Source: Drosophila miranda (Eukaryota > Arthropoda > Insecta > Diptera > Drosophilidae). Taken from it: a DNA stretch of 64,000 bases. Positions within the stretch are counted from its first letter, which is position 1; each line of letters starts with the position of its first letter. A program made the translations under genes and the position numbers. The DNA lies in the NCBI RefSeq assembly GCF_003369915.1, contig NW_022881614.1, positions 13,446,001 to 13,510,000 of the forward strand. Direction: 5' to 3'. Below, piece by piece: positions 1-11,701 of the stretch. Under the pieces are notes generated by a model. That model made no database searches, had not been told where the DNA came from, and worked only from the letters and a program-made list of their open reading frames with translations.

Positions 1-529
1 TAGAAAGAGAAAGAAAAGCAGTCAGCAAAGAAATTCCACTGCTAAATTGGGGCAGATCCGCGGGTAAGTGGAGGAGAGCTTTGCAGCGCCTCAGCAGTAC
101 ATGTTTTCAAGCAGTCGGAACTTTTGCTACCCCTTAGGTTTGGCACCCCAGCCGCAGTTAAATATCAAGGCAAAGAGCACCGCTGCAACATAAATCCACC
201 TGGCAAGGGGAAGGCACAGCAGAGGGGAACCATAAACAAGGGGAACCTAGAGCGCAGCAGAGGCGATAATAATTCGGCTAAGGCTGGCCTACCCGAATCT
301 CAGTTTAATCTCAAGGCAAAAAGAGCACCGCTTCAACATAAATGCACCTGGCAAGGGGAATGCAAAGCAGAGGGGAACCATAAACAAGGGGAAGCTAGAG
401 CCAAGCAGAGACGAGAATAATTCGACCAAGGCTGGCCTAACTAGCTGAAGAAAGAGACAGTTGCCGTTGGGAAGCAGCATGTCGTGTATCGCGAGCAGAT
501 CAAAAGAAAACGAAAACCAATTTTCGATC
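1..529. repeat. Unidentified retroelement fragment with an internal tandem repeat
   Basis: No convincing coding frame. Two imperfect direct copies of a roughly 130-bp segment lie at about 165-285 and 315-445 (period about 150 bp); both contain CACCTGGCAAGGGGAA and GAGGGGAACCATAAACAAGG. The stretch is purine-rich and runs into the repeat unit at 530-1196, so I read it as leader or untranslated sequence of the same unidentified LTR-type element. It could also be a local satellite-like duplication. The left end is cut by the window. Confidence 0.45.
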
Positions 530-1196
530 AAACTTTTTTTTTTGTAAGCGGAAGAACCCTTCGTCTCAGTGCCGCAGTGTCATAGAACTCCAGTGGTTGA
601 ACCGAAACCGAAAAGCCAGAGCGAGTTAACGGAAAGGTAGCGGGATCGGCTCAAATTTTCGGTCGAACGCAGAAGGAGAGAGAGTGCGAGTAGACGGGAA
701 AGGAGAAAAGAATAGGAAGAGGAAGTAGAGCAAATGAGTAAAATAATGAATTTATAATAAGCTAAAGAAAAAAAAAAAAACATACCTATTAATTCCACTG
801 CAAAGGGGTAAGGGGGATTTCGTTGTGCTCTCCTAGGGCGAGTGTGAGTGCAAGTGCCAGTTTACACATACAGGTACAACAACAAAAATAAATGAATAAA
901 AAACTCTTGATCCCTCACGAAGATTTATCAGCTGGCATCGAGAAAGCGCTTTCGCCGATGGACCGCAACACTACAAAAGAAACAGTGAGTAAATAAAACC
1001 ATAAAGCGAAGTCATTTTAATAATCGGTTCTGCCGATGATGACAATTGGCTAAAACACACTTGTTCTATTGGGGAGAAACGAAAAAGAAATGCGGTTACT
1101 TTGTAAGTCTGTTGAGCCGTCAATCGAGCGTTTAAGTTTGAGAGAGGGGATCAGCTGCTGACGCAGCAAGGCCAATCTTTGAGTTTCGAAGAATAA
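530..1196. repeat. Repeat unit R, copy 0
   Basis: This stretch recurs almost unchanged at 10140-10812, and its first part at 5085-5453. It starts with a T-run followed by GTAAGCGGAAGA and ends in GTTTCGAAGAATAA. There is no long open frame. Because BEL copies 1 and 2 are each followed directly by the same unit, it marks a duplicated block. It is probably part of an LTR retrotransposon whose family I do not recognise. Confidence 0.6.
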
Positions 1197-2070
1197 CGAG
1201 GGGGAACGTTGTGAGTTGCTGCGGACACCGCAACTCTACAGTTATACCCGATACTAAGTCAGTATGGCTCTCCTCCGGCAGACGCCGCTAATATTAAACG
1301 ACACGACAAAGAGTGCGTGCGTGATCTGATCCAGATTCAGCAATCTGATATATATGATCATTATCTATGATTCTGCGTTTTTAGTTTTCTCGTATCCTCA
1401 ATATTGTGGATGCAACAGATTTTCGTCCTTTGTGGGGCGGAAGGGGGTGGGGCGAAACTTTGAGATATACGTTTTATAGTGAGATCTAACAGGAGTGCGG
1501 ATACCAAATTTAGTTACTCTAGCTATAAAAGCTAGAGCAACCAAATTTGGTATCCACCCTCCTAATATATCGGACCGAGACGAGTTTGTTTCAAAATTTC
1601 GCCACACCCCCTTCACCCCCGCAAAGGACGAAAATCTGGAGATATTAAAAAATCTCAGAGACTATTACGGCTAGAGTAACCAGACCTGTTAGATCTTACT
1701 ATAAAAAGTGTATCTCAAAATTTCGCCCCACCCCCTTCCGCATACACAAAGGACGAAAATCTGTTGCATCCACAATATTGCACATTCGAGAAAACTAAAA
1801 ACGCGGAATCATAGATAATGACCATATCTATCAGATTGCTGAATCTGGATCAGATCAGATCATTTTTATAGCCAATAGGAACAAATCAATTTGCAGTGGC
1901 TACGCAGCGCCCGACGTCACGCTCAGACTGATTTTCTGTCTCTCTCGCACGCACTCCTTGTCGTGTCGTTTAATATTAGCGGCGTCTGCCGGAGGAGAGC
2001 CATGATGACTTAGTATCGGGTATAACCGAAGAGTTGCGGTGTCCGCAGCAACTCACAACGTTCCCCCTCG
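1197..2070. mobile_element. INE-1/ISY-like Helitron fragments A, head-to-head
   Basis: It starts with the family end CGAGGGGGAACGTTGTGAG and finishes with its exact reverse complement at 2070. The orientation switches near 1525, inside a stretch reading TACTCTAGC/GCTAGAG. Shared family features are the CCGATACTAAGTCAG block, a GAGAGAGACAG block (reverse strand near 1940), repeated TTTTCGTCCTTTG segments and TATAAAAATGATC. The arms can pair to form a hairpin. Such elements are non-autonomous and encode nothing. Confidence 0.75.
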
Positions 2071-2550
2071 TTTTATTTCTGCGCCGAGTTTTATTTAATT
2101 CGAAATAATTAGTCGGCCGATTGGGGATAAAAAACATTATCTCCACATAAAATTTGGTGACCCCGACGTGATCGCTGAGTTGCAGTGTCAATTAATAATC
2201 ATTCGCGATCGACATTCGTTAGCCCTAGCAAATTTTCGGCGGTTAAGCACAATTCGGTGCTAAAACACACTTACATACACCTACATACACGCATTGCTGG
2301 CTAATAATTTCTCTGTCGCGACAATTCGGTCTGTGCAGTGCGGTAGGCAGTGCAGCGAACTCACTAATACACACAAGCGGAGTACAAAGCGGAATCGGAC
2401 AGCTCGCACAGCCGCACAGCTAAAGGCATCCCTTTGCTTTCGGTTCCCACGTTTATACGTATACAGGGTGTCTTTTTCGGTCGTGCTGAGTGACTCTTTT
2501 AAAACCTCAACATTGCAGCACCTGAGCCTACCAATGTCGCGAACGCAGCA

Positions 2551-4473
2551 ATGCCGAGTGATGTAGATTTCTACAAGCACAAGGCCGAGTCCATCACGCG
2601 CCAACTAAAGGCCATGGATCGCTTTCTCGCCAAGGAAGAGCTTGCCGAGTTAGATGAGGCAGAACTTCAAGCTCGCTTAGAGCAAATCGAGCGAATGAAT
2701 GCGGATTTCGATGCCGCTCAAACGAGCCTTGAAAGGCTGGATTTCCTGCAGTTAGCCAATGATGCCCGACTGGACTTTTCGAATGTTTATGTGAAGGTTA
2801 TAATAGTATAGGCCGTTCTCGAATGCCCGAGTTGCAGCTTCCGCGATTCGGGGGGAACTACATGGATTGGCCTGAATTCCACTCGATGTTCTCGACAATG
2901 GTGCACAAAGACCATCGTATACCAATCATCGAAAAATTCCAATATCTTCGTGGATGTCTAGATGGTGCTGCGCTGGATACGATTCGTTCCTTGGAACTTT
3001 CTGAGGAGAATTACGACAAGGCGTTGAATTTGCTAATGTTGCGATTCGATAATAAACTGTTACATTTTCAGGCACACGTCAAGGCTATTTTCGGGCTGCA
3101 AGGGGTGGAGAAGGGCTCAGCTATCGGCTTGCGCGCGCTCAGCGACAAAATCAATTCGCACTTGCGTGCACTTCAGACCTTGGCGCCCCCGCAGGAGATT
3201 TCGGATGGGTTGCTGATCTTCATCATAGGCACGAAACTGGACCACAAAACAAAGGAGAAATGGGAAGAGAACTTGCCGACGTCAGGATTGCCTCGGTGGT
3301 CAAGCATGGCCTCATTTTTGGAAGCGAGATGTCGGATGCTGGAGAATTTGGGATCAGCCATGGCAACAAGTCCTAGTCAACAGGTGGGAGAAGACAAACC
3401 TGTCACCCTTATCACCTCCAGTAACGACCATCCTAACCCCATATGTAACCATTGCAATTCCTCCGAGCATTACATATCTAGATGTCAGGCATTCCTGAAT
3501 CTCTCTGCGTTTGAACGATACAAAGAAGCAAAGAAGAGCCGCTTGTGTTTGAACTGCCTCAACAAAGGCCATGAATTGCAGGTCAGGACTTTGCAGGCAT
3601 TGCCAGGCCAAACATCACACGCTACTCCACATTCCATCGGGAACTGGTGCTTCATCTTCCTCTTCACCGGCCGAGGAATCGATCCAGCAAGAGGCCGCGA
3701 CTGTGCTTCTAGCAAGCGGGTGTTCTAGCCCTCCCCCCTCGATCAAGAAATCTCAGCCTAGCCAGAACGTGTTGCTACCTACTGCCCTCGTCCATGTAAC
3801 AGATCGTTATGGAGCACTTATCCCATGTCGTGCCATTTTGGATTCTGCATCACAGGCAAACTTTGTAACATCTAGACTTGCTGATCAGTTGCAGTTGGAT
3901 CATCGCTCGTCTTATGTTCACATCTCTGGAATCGGAGCTTCCATTCTACCTTCGAGCAAGTCTGTACATATAGTTGTACAATCCCAGGACGCAAGATATT
4001 GAGCTTCATTCGCTGCAATTGTCACCAACTCAATTACGGAAAGGCAGCCTAACTTCGGCGTAGACGCAAAGGATTGGCCAATGCCGAATAATCTAAAACT
4101 AGCTGATCCTAATTTCTCCAAGCCCCAACGTATCGATCTGTTGATAGGTTCTGGTTTGTTCTTCGATTTAATGTGCGTCGGACAGATTCGACTATCAGCC
4201 CAATTGCCAACATTGCAGGAGACAAAACTTGGTTGGATAGTATCAGGAAGCAATGATAGCTCGGAGAATAAGCGTGCAGCTTTAGCCGCTTTTGAAAATT
4301 CCTCGTGCATCTCTATTGACGATTTTCGACCCACAACGCTGGAGTACCAAAACTTAGAGCAGCAATGCAGGAAGCAGCTGCCAGGTGCAAGTGGAAAAAC
4401 TGCGATCGGAGAATCAGGAACTGCAGCGCGAACTTTTCCATATATTAAAAACCTACATATCCACGCTAAATGA
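2551..4473 (+). pseudogene. BEL/Pao gag-protease, broken (copy 1)
   Basis: The start at 2551 (MPSDVDFYKHKAESI) matches the start in copy 2. The frame stops at 2811, where roughly 120 bp present in copy 2 are missing, and resumes at 2823. The capsid-like domain of Pao gags follows, then a Cys/His zinc-knuckle region near 3440-3580 (CNHCNSSEHY, CLNCLNKGH). A frameshift near 3590 leads into a retropepsin-like region (AILDSASQANFV, about 3835-3870). An in-frame TGA follows DARY at about 4002, and the frame resumes at 4081. A coiled coil ends the product. This is a dead copy encoding no polymerase. Confidence 0.75.
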
Positions 4474-4739
4474 AATTCAACTTTCAACAATTTCTACATT
4501 GCCAAATTTCCTGCCATTCTATGCAATTACAGAGGTTCCCGATGATCAAGACGTAATCACGACAAGCCGCCTTCGTAAAGAAGCGCCGATTGCTGCGTTC
4601 GACGATCATCGCAGCGTAGCCGCCAGCTGCGCCAAAGCAAGCATCTTCAAGAGGGCCGTTGGAAAAATAGCGGTTCTGCCCCTTCAGGATGGATCTGTTG
4701 AAAGCCTTTGCCTTCCAACGGGGGGTGAATGTTCGGAGC

Positions 4740-5067
4740 AGAACCCTCAGCCGCTTGTTTTGTTTGTTACTTATGTCTATGTCACTCATTTGTTTGTTAA
4801 AGCTTTGCGCGTGCTTGCCCTGCTAAACGCTCTCTGCCAGCTCGCTCTTCGCTATCTCCGCTTTGCGTCTGCCTACCGACGTCAGCCGAGCGAAGCTGCG
4901 CTTAGCGATCGGAGCGGCAATGTAAAGGGCAGGCAAGCCACACTTGCAATTTGGATGTCACGCATTAAAGAACATATCGTAATTTTATTTCTGCGCCGAG
5001 TTTTATTTAATTCGAAATAATTAGTCGGCCGATTGGGGATAAAAAACATTATCTCCACATAAAATTT
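4740..5067 (+). repeat. 3' LTR of BEL copy 1
   Basis: It begins TGTTCGGAGCAGAACC directly after the pol remnant and ends at ATAAAATT, matching the end of the truncated 5' LTR at 2153. The exact 3' boundary is uncertain by a few bases, because the flanks of both LTRs share AAAATTTG. Confidence 0.65.
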
Positions 5068-5084
5068 GTAATCAAACTCGATCA

Positions 5085-5453
5085 AACTTTTTTTTTTGTA
5101 AGCGGAAGAGCCCTTCGTCTCAGTGCCGCAGTGTCATAGAACTCCAGTGGTTGAACCGAAACCGAAAAGCCAGAGCGAGTTAACGGAAAGGTAGCGGGAT
5201 CGGCTCAAATTTTCGGTCGAACGCAGAAGGAGAGAGAGTGCGAGTGGACGGGAAAGGAGAAAAGAATAGGAAGAGAAAGTAGAGCAAATGAGTAAAATAA
5301 TGAATTTATAATAAGCTAAAGAAAAAAACATACCTATTAATTCCACTGCAAAGGGGTAAGGGGGATTTCGTTGTGCTCTCCTAGGGCGAGTGTGAGTGCA
5401 AGTGCCAGTTTACACATACAGGTACAACAAAAAAAATAAATAAATAAAATAAT
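5085..5453. repeat. Repeat unit R, copy 1 (truncated)
   Basis: This is the same sequence as 530-900 and 10140-10510. It ends in an A/T-rich run where Helitron fragment B begins; the CTCTTGATCCCTCACG part present in the other copies is missing here. Confidence 0.65.
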
Positions 5454-6392
5454 AGCCACTGCAAATTGATTTGTTCCTATTGGCTATAAAAATGATCTGA
5501 TCTGATCCAGATTCAGCAATCTGATAGATATGGTCATTATCTATGATTCTGCGTTTTTAGTTTTCTCGAATGTGCAAAATTGTGGATGCAGCAGATTTTC
5601 GTTCTTTGTGTGGGCGGAAGGGGGTGGGGTGATATTTTGAGATACACGTTTTATAGTAAGCTCTAGCAGGAGTGCGGATACCAAATTTGGTTACTCTAGC
5701 CTTAATAGTCTCTGAGATTTTTGAATATCCCCAGATTTTCGTCCTTTGCGGGGGCGGAAGGGGGTGTGGCGAAATTTTGAAACAAACTCGTCTCGGTCCG
5801 ATATATTAGGAGTGTGGATACCAAATTTGGTTGCTCTAGCTTTTGTAGTCTCTGAGATCTAGGCGCTAATGTTTTACTCTAAGCAAAGCCGCCTATGCTA
5901 CGTGTGTGTTAGAGAGAGACAGGGCGAGAAAAAATGAAATTGTTTTCTTGATGCTGGCTATAATAATAATACGATCCAATTCAGATTCCGCAGTTTTAAA
6001 GATATGGTCATTCTCTACAACTCTACGTTTTTGGTTTTCTCATATCTTTAAAATTGTGGATGCCACAGATTTTCGTTCTTTGTGGGGGCGGAAGTGGGCG
6101 GGGCGAAGTTTTGAAATATTTTTGTAGCAGTGACATATCACAGAAGCCTGGGTCCAAAACATCGTTGCTCTAGCTCTTATAGTCTTTGAGCACTAGGCGC
6201 TGAAGGGGACGGACAGACGGACAGACGGACGGACGGACAGACAGACAGGGCTCAATCGATTCGGCTATTGATGCTGATCAAGAATATATATACTTTATGG
6301 GGTCGGAAACGATTCCTTCTGGACGTTACACACATCCACTTTTACCACAAATCTAATATACCCCAATACTCATTTTGAGTATCGGGTATAAA
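5454..6392 (+). mobile_element. INE-1/ISY-like Helitron B, 5'-truncated
   Basis: It begins inside the element at GCCACTGCAAATTGATTTG and runs to the family 3' end, ACTCATTTTGAGTATCGGGTATA. The 3' part contains a GACGGACAGACG microsatellite (about 6208-6245), TATTGATGCTGATCAAGAAT and GGGGTCGGAAACGATTCC, as in D. melanogaster INE-1. The palindromic end (CTCATTTTGAG) fits the terminal hairpin of Helitron-derived elements. Confidence 0.8.
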
Positions 6393-6395
6393 AAA

Positions 6396-7444
6396 CGAGG
6401 GGGAACGTTGTGAGTTGCTGCGGAGACCGCAACTCTACAGTTATACCCGATACTAAGTCAGTATGGCTCTCCTCCGGCAGACGCCGCTAATATTAAACGA
6501 TACGACAAGGAGTGCGTGCGAGAGAGACAGAAAATCAGTCTGAGCGTGACGTCGGGTGCTGCGGAGCCAGTGCAAATTGATTTGTTCCTTTTGGCTATAA
6601 AAATTATCTGATCTGATCCAGATTCAGCAATCTGATATATATGATCAATATCTATGATTCTGCGTTTTTAGTTTTCTCGTATCCTCAATATTGTGGATGC
6701 AACAGATTTTCGTCCTTTGTGGGGGCGGAAGGGGTAAGGCGAAATTTTGAGATATACGTTTTATAGTGAGATCTAACAGGAGTGCGGATACCTAATTTGG
6801 TTACTCTAGCCTTAATAGTCTCTGAGATTTGTGAATATCCCCAGATTTTCGTCCTTTGCGGGGGCGGAAGGGGGTGTGGCGAAATTTTGAAACAAACTCG
6901 TCTCGGTCCGATATATTAGGAGTGTGGATACCAAATTTGGTTGCTCTAGCTTTTGTAGTCTCTGAGATCTAGGCGCTAATGTTTTACTCTAAGCAAAGCC
7001 GCCTATGCTACGTGTGTGTTAGAGAGAGACAGGGCGAGAAAAAATGAAATTGTTTTCTTGATGCTGGCTATAATAATAATACGATCCAATTCAGATTCCG
7101 CAGTCTTAAAGATATGGTCATTCTCTACAATTCTACGTGTTTGGTTTTCTCATATCTTTAAAATTGTGGATGCCACGCAGAATCATAGATAATGACCATA
7201 TCTATCAGATTGCTGAATCTGGATCAGATCAGATCATTTTTATAGCCAATAGGAACAAATCAATTTGCAGTGGCTACGCAGCGCCCGACGTCACGCTCAG
7301 ACTGATTTTCTGTCTCTCTCGCACGCACTCCTTGTCGTGTCGTTTAATATTAGCGGCGTCTGCCGGAGGAGAGCCATGATGACTTAGTATCGGGTATAAC
7401 CGAAGAGTTGCGGTGTCCGCAGCAACTCACAACGTTCCCCCTCG
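6396..7444. mobile_element. INE-1/ISY-like Helitrons C, forward copy joined to a reverse copy
   Basis: A forward element starts at CGAGGGGGAACG (6396) and breaks off near 7175 (GTGGATGCCAC). A reverse-strand 5' end then fills 7176-7444. The last 270 bp are identical to 1800-2070, so this junction was copied together with the following BEL element. Confidence 0.75.
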
Positions 7445-10130
7445 TTTTATTTCTGCGCCGAGTTTTATTTAATTCGAAATATTTAGTCGGCCGATTGGGG
7501 ATAAAAAACATTATCTCCACATAAAATTTGGTGACCCCGACGTGATCTCTGAGTTGCAGTGTCAATTAATAATCATTCGCGATCGACACTCGTTAGCCCT
7601 AGCAAATTTTCGGCGGTTAAGCACAATTCGGTGCTAAAACACACTTACATACACCTACATACACGCATTGCTGGCTATTAATTTCTCTGTCGCGACAATT
7701 CGGTCTGTGCAGTGCGGTAGGCAGTGCAGCGAACTCACTAATACACACAAGCGGAGTACAAAGCGGAATCGGACAGCTCGCACAGCCGCACAGCTAAAGG
7801 CATCCCTTTGCTTTCGGTTCCCACGTTTATACGTATACAGGGTGTCTTTTTCGGTCGTGCTGAGTGACTCTTTTAAAACCTCAACATTGCAGCACCTGAG
7901 CCTACCAATGTCGCGAACGCAGCAATGCCGAGTGATGTAGATTTCTACAAGCACAAGGCCGAGTCCATCACGCGCCAACTAAAGGCCATGGATCGCTTTC
8001 TCACCAAGGAAGAGCTTGCCGAGTTAGATGAGGCAGAACTTCAAGCTCGCTTAGAGCAAATCGAGCGAATGAATGCGGATTTCGATGCCGCTCAAACGAG
8101 CCTTGAAAGGCTGGATTTCCTGCAGTTAGCCAATGATGCCCGAATGGACTTTTCGAATGGTTATGTGAAGGTTAGGTCCAGGCTGTCGCGGGAGTTGATG
8201 GCTGCTCGCACGGTAAATGTTGCCAATTCAACGTCTCGGCATACTCTCGAGGGGAATTCGTCGTTGTTCGCCTATAATAGTATAGGCCGTTCTCGAATGC
8301 CCGAGTTGCAGCTTCCGCGATTCGGGGGGAACTACATGGATTGGCCTGAATTCCACTCGATGTTCTCGACAATGGTGCACAAAGACCATCGTATACCAAT
8401 CATCGAAAAATTCCAATATCTTCGTGGATGTCTAGATGGTGCTGCGCTGGATACGATTCGTTCCTTGGAACTTTCTGAGGAGAATTACGACAAGGCGTTG
8501 AATTTGCTAATGTTGCGATTCGATAATAAACTGTTACATTTTCAGGCACACGTCAAGGCTATTTTCGGGCTGCAAGGGGTGGAGAAGGGCTCAGCTATCG
8601 GCTTGCGCGCGCTCAGCGACAAAATCAATTCGCACTTGCGTGCACTTCAGACCTTGGCGACCCCGCAGGAGATTTCGGATGGGTTGCTGATCTTCATCAT
8701 AGGCACGAAACTGGACCACAAAACAAAGGAGAAATGGGAAGAGAACTTGCCGACGTCAGGATTGCCTCGGTGGTCAAGCATGGCCTCATTTTTGGAAGCG
8801 AGATGTTGGATGCTGGAGAATTTGTGATCAGTTACCTCCAGTATCGACCATCCTAACCCCATATGTAACCATTGCAATTCCTCCGAGCATTACATATCTA
8901 GATGTCAGGCATTCCTGAATCTCTCTGCGTTTGAAGGATACAAAGAAGCAAAGAAGAGCCGCTTGTGTTTGAACTGCCTCAACAAAGGCCATGAATTGCA
9001 GAGGTGCAGGTCAGGATTTTGCAGGCATTGCCAGGCCAAACATCACACGCTACTCCACATTCCATCGGGAACTGGTGCTTCATCTTCCTTTTCACCGGCC
9101 GAGGAATCGATCCAGCAAGAGGCCGCGACTGTGCTTCTAGCAAGCGGGTGTTCTAGCCCTCCCCCCTCGATCCAGAAATCTCAGCCTAGCCAGAACGTGT
9201 TGCTACCTACTGCCCTCGTCCATGTAACAGATCGTTATGGAGCACTTATCCCATGTCGTGCCATTTTGGATTCTGCATCACAGGCAAACTTTGTAACATC
9301 TAGACTTGCTGATCAGTTGCAGTTGGATCATCGCTCGTCTTATGTTCACATCTCTGGAATCGGAGATTCCATTCTACCTTCGAGCAAGTCTGTACATATA
9401 GTTGTACAATCCCAGGACGCAAGCTATCGAGCTTCATTCGCTGCAATTGTCACCAACTCAATTACGGAAATGCAGCCTAACTTCGGCGTAGACGCAAAGG
9501 ATTGGCCAATGCCGAATAATCTAAAACTAGCTGATCCTAATTTCTCCAAGCCCCAACGTATCGATCTGTTTATAGGTTCTGGTTTGTTCTTCGATTTAAT
9601 TTTCGTCGGACAGATTCGACTATCAGCCAAATTGCCAACATTGCAGGAGACAAAACTTGGTTGGATAGTATCAGGAAGCATTGATAGCTCGGAGAATAAT
9701 CGTGCAGCTTTAGCCGCTTTTGAAAATTCCTCGTGCATCTCTATTGACGATTTTCGACCCACAACGCTGGAGTACCAAAACTTAGAGCAGCAATGCAGGA
9801 AGCAGCTGCTCGAGTGCCAGGTGCAAGTGGAAAAACTGCGATCGGAGAATCAGGAACTGCAGCGCGAACTTTTCCATATATTAAAAACCTACATATCCAC
9901 GCTAAATGAAAATCAACTTTCAACAATTTCTACATTGCCAAATTTCCTGCCATTCTATGCAATTACAGAGGTTCCCGATGATCAAGACGTAATCACGACA
10001 AGACACTTGCAATTTGGATGTCACGCATTAAAGAACATATCGTAATTTTATTTCTGCGCCGAGTTTTATTTAATTCGAAATAATTAGTCGGCCGATTGGG
10101 GATAAAAAACATTATCTCCACATAAAATTT
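7445..10130 (+). mobile_element. BEL/Pao LTR retrotransposon, copy 2, more heavily deleted
   Basis: It has the same truncated 5' LTR, primer-binding-like site and gag start as copy 1. The gag/protease frame is joined at about 10003 directly to the last 130 bp of the LTR. Copy 1 carries short CAAGCC repeats at both sides of the segment missing here, so copy 2 probably arose from a copy-1-like ancestor by a second deletion. Pol is absent. Confidence 0.8.
7925..10045 (+). pseudogene. BEL/Pao gag-protease, broken (copy 2)
   Basis: The frame is open from 7925 to 8827 (300 codons), including about 120 bp that copy 1 lost. It stops at TGA (8825-8827) where a deletion of roughly 60 bp removed the linker before the zinc knuckles. 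The second open part, 8963-10045 (360 codons), holds the CLNCLNKGH knuckle, the retropepsin-like region with AILDSASQ, and a coiled coil near the end. The last codons read through the deletion junction into LTR sequence. There is no polymerase. Confidence 0.75.
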
Positions 10131-10139
10131 GTAATCAAA

Positions 10140-10812
10140 CTCGATCAAACTTTTTTTTTTGTAAGCGGAAGAACCTGTCGTCTCAGTGCCGCAGTGTCAT
10201 AGAACTCCAGTGGTTGAACCGAAACCGAAAAGCCAGAGCGAGTTAACGGAAAGGTAGCGGGATCGGCTCAAATTTTCGGTCGAACGCAGAAGGAGAGAGA
10301 GTGCGAGTGGACGGGAAAGGAGAAAAGAATAGGAAGAGGAAGTAGAGCAAATGAGTAAAATAATGAATTTATAATAAGCTAAAGAAAAAAAAAAAAACAT
10401 ACCTATTAATTCCACTGCAAAGGGGTAAGGGGGATTTCGTTGTGCTCTCCTAGGGCGAGTGTGAGTGCAAGTGCCAGTTTACACATACAGGTACATCAAA
10501 AAAAATAAATAAATAAAAAACTCTTGATCCCTCACGAAGATTTATCAGCTGGCATCGAGAAAGCGCTTTCGCCGATGGACCGCAACACTACAAAAGAAAC
10601 AGTGAGTAAATAAAACCATAAAGCGAAGTCATTTTAATAATCGGTTCTGCCGATGATGACAATTGGCTAAAACACACTTGTTCTATTGGGGAGAAACGAA
10701 AAAGAAATGCGGTTACTTTGTAAGTCTGTCGAGCCGTCAATCGAGCGTTTAAGTTTGAGAGAGGGGATCAGCTGCTGACGCAGCAAGGCCAATCTTTGAG
10801 TTTCGAAGAATA
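10140..10812. repeat. Repeat unit R, copy 2
   Basis: Nearly identical to 530-1196. Here it continues into segment X (10813-11010), so R and X are probably consecutive parts of one retroelement. Confidence 0.65.
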
Positions 10813-11010
10813 AAAATAAAACCAAGTTTAAGCGCAGGGAAGTTAAGTTAAGGGAAATTGAAAATATTTGGAGAGGGTAAACTAAGTGCTAGTAATGTAT
10901 TTAAATTTTAGCTATTAATGAATAAATTAAAATAACTCCTTAAACGTTGATCTTGATTTCCGATACCCAGCCCCTGTAGTAGCGAGCCCTAAAGAAAAGC
11001 GGTCATAAAG
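10813..11010. repeat. Repeat segment X, copy 1
   Basis: The stretch from AAACCAAGTTTAAGCGCAGG to CCTAAAGAAAAG recurs at 24033-24234 with a few substitutions. It contains GATTTCCGATACCCAGCCCC. It is probably the end of an LTR of the same unidentified element as unit R. Confidence 0.55.
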
Positions 11011-11111
11011 AATAGAGGAAGATGGCAGATTATGACCAAGGAAGGGTGGGCGTGGTCCTTCGTTCCAGCTGAGGACGACTTTTGATCCGTTCGTGTCGCG
11101 TGCGTGTGCAT

Positions 11112-11678
11112 TAGTGTTGTGTTGCTCATGAGTGAGTGAACAAAAAAGAGTTGTTCACTTAAGTGAGCAACTGAACATGTTCCTTCCAAGCTGTTCTTTT
11201 TTGTTCACTTGTTCTTTGTTGTTCACTTGTTCTTTGTTGTTCACTTGTTCTTTTTTGCTCACTTGTTCTTTGTTGTTCACTTGTTCATTTTTTGTTCACT
11301 TGTTCTCTACTCACTTTTTGCGCATTTTTGCTCCTCAAAGGGCATTTTGCGATCTGGCAGCTGTTGCTCATATTTGCGTTTACTTCACACTTTTTGTATT
11401 ACCGGCAAAGCTGTTTACTCTTTCAAATATTCAGTATGTCGCTAATTCGAAAGTATAGTGAAATTTGGAACCATCTGTGCATGAATAGTGAACAACTGAG
11501 TGAGCAAGTCAGCAACTGAGCAAGTGAGCAACAGAGCAACTGAGCAGGTGAGCAACTGAACAAGTGAGTAACTGAGCAATCTAAGAGAGCAAGTGAGCAA
11601 TATGAGTGAGTTGACTCACTTACTAAAAAAGAACAAGTGAACATGTTCACCAAAATGAGCAATGTTTACCCAACACTA
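11112..11678. mobile_element. Non-autonomous hAT-type element with tandem-repeat arms
   Basis: The element is flanked by perfect 8-bp direct repeats, GTGTGCAT (11104-11111 and 11679-11686). Its ends are inverted: TAGTGTTG on the left and CAACACTA on the right. An 8-bp duplication with a TAGTGTTGGG-like terminus is the hallmark of hAT transposons. The left arm (about 11145-11315) is built of repeats of TGTTCACTTGTTCTTTG. The right arm (about 11490-11660) is built of GTGAGCAACTGAGCAA-like units and can pair with the left arm. The middle (about 11330-11480) is unique and encodes no transposase. The arms also recall Foldback elements, but those make 9-bp duplications. Confidence 0.8.
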
Positions 11679-11701
11679 GTGTGCATATGTGTAAGTGAAG
11701 T

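Larger units (their letters stand above)
2071..5067 (+). mobile_element. BEL/Pao LTR retrotransposon, copy 1, internally deleted
   Basis: A truncated 5' LTR (2071-2153) is followed by a primer-binding-like TGGTGACCCCGACGTGAT. A gag/protease region runs from 2551, a remnant of the extreme pol C-terminus lies at about 4565-4736, and a complete 3' LTR starting TGTTCGGAGCAG lies at 4740-5067. Reverse transcriptase, RNase H and integrase are absent. The 5' LTR is cut by the neighbouring Helitron. The element is 5,374 bp upstream of a near-identical second copy, and both share the same left Helitron junction, which points to block duplication rather than two insertions. Confidence 0.8.

Noticed and set aside
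2294..2566. Open frames on both strands in the BEL leader (2281-2604)
   Set aside because: They are conserved only because the two copies are duplicates. They precede the gag start and have no protein features.
10003..10010. The BEL gag-to-LTR junction as a retrotransposed splice product, because both copies lose sequence after the same CACGACAAG
   Set aside because: Copy 2 lacks the CC expected after an AG acceptor in the LTR, and the two copies join to different downstream points. A secondary deletion between short CAAGCC repeats explains it better.
11132..11519. Open frames rich in CSLLFTC and HLFF repeats
   Set aside because: They are translations of the tandem-repeat arm of the hAT element and have no independent support as proteins.
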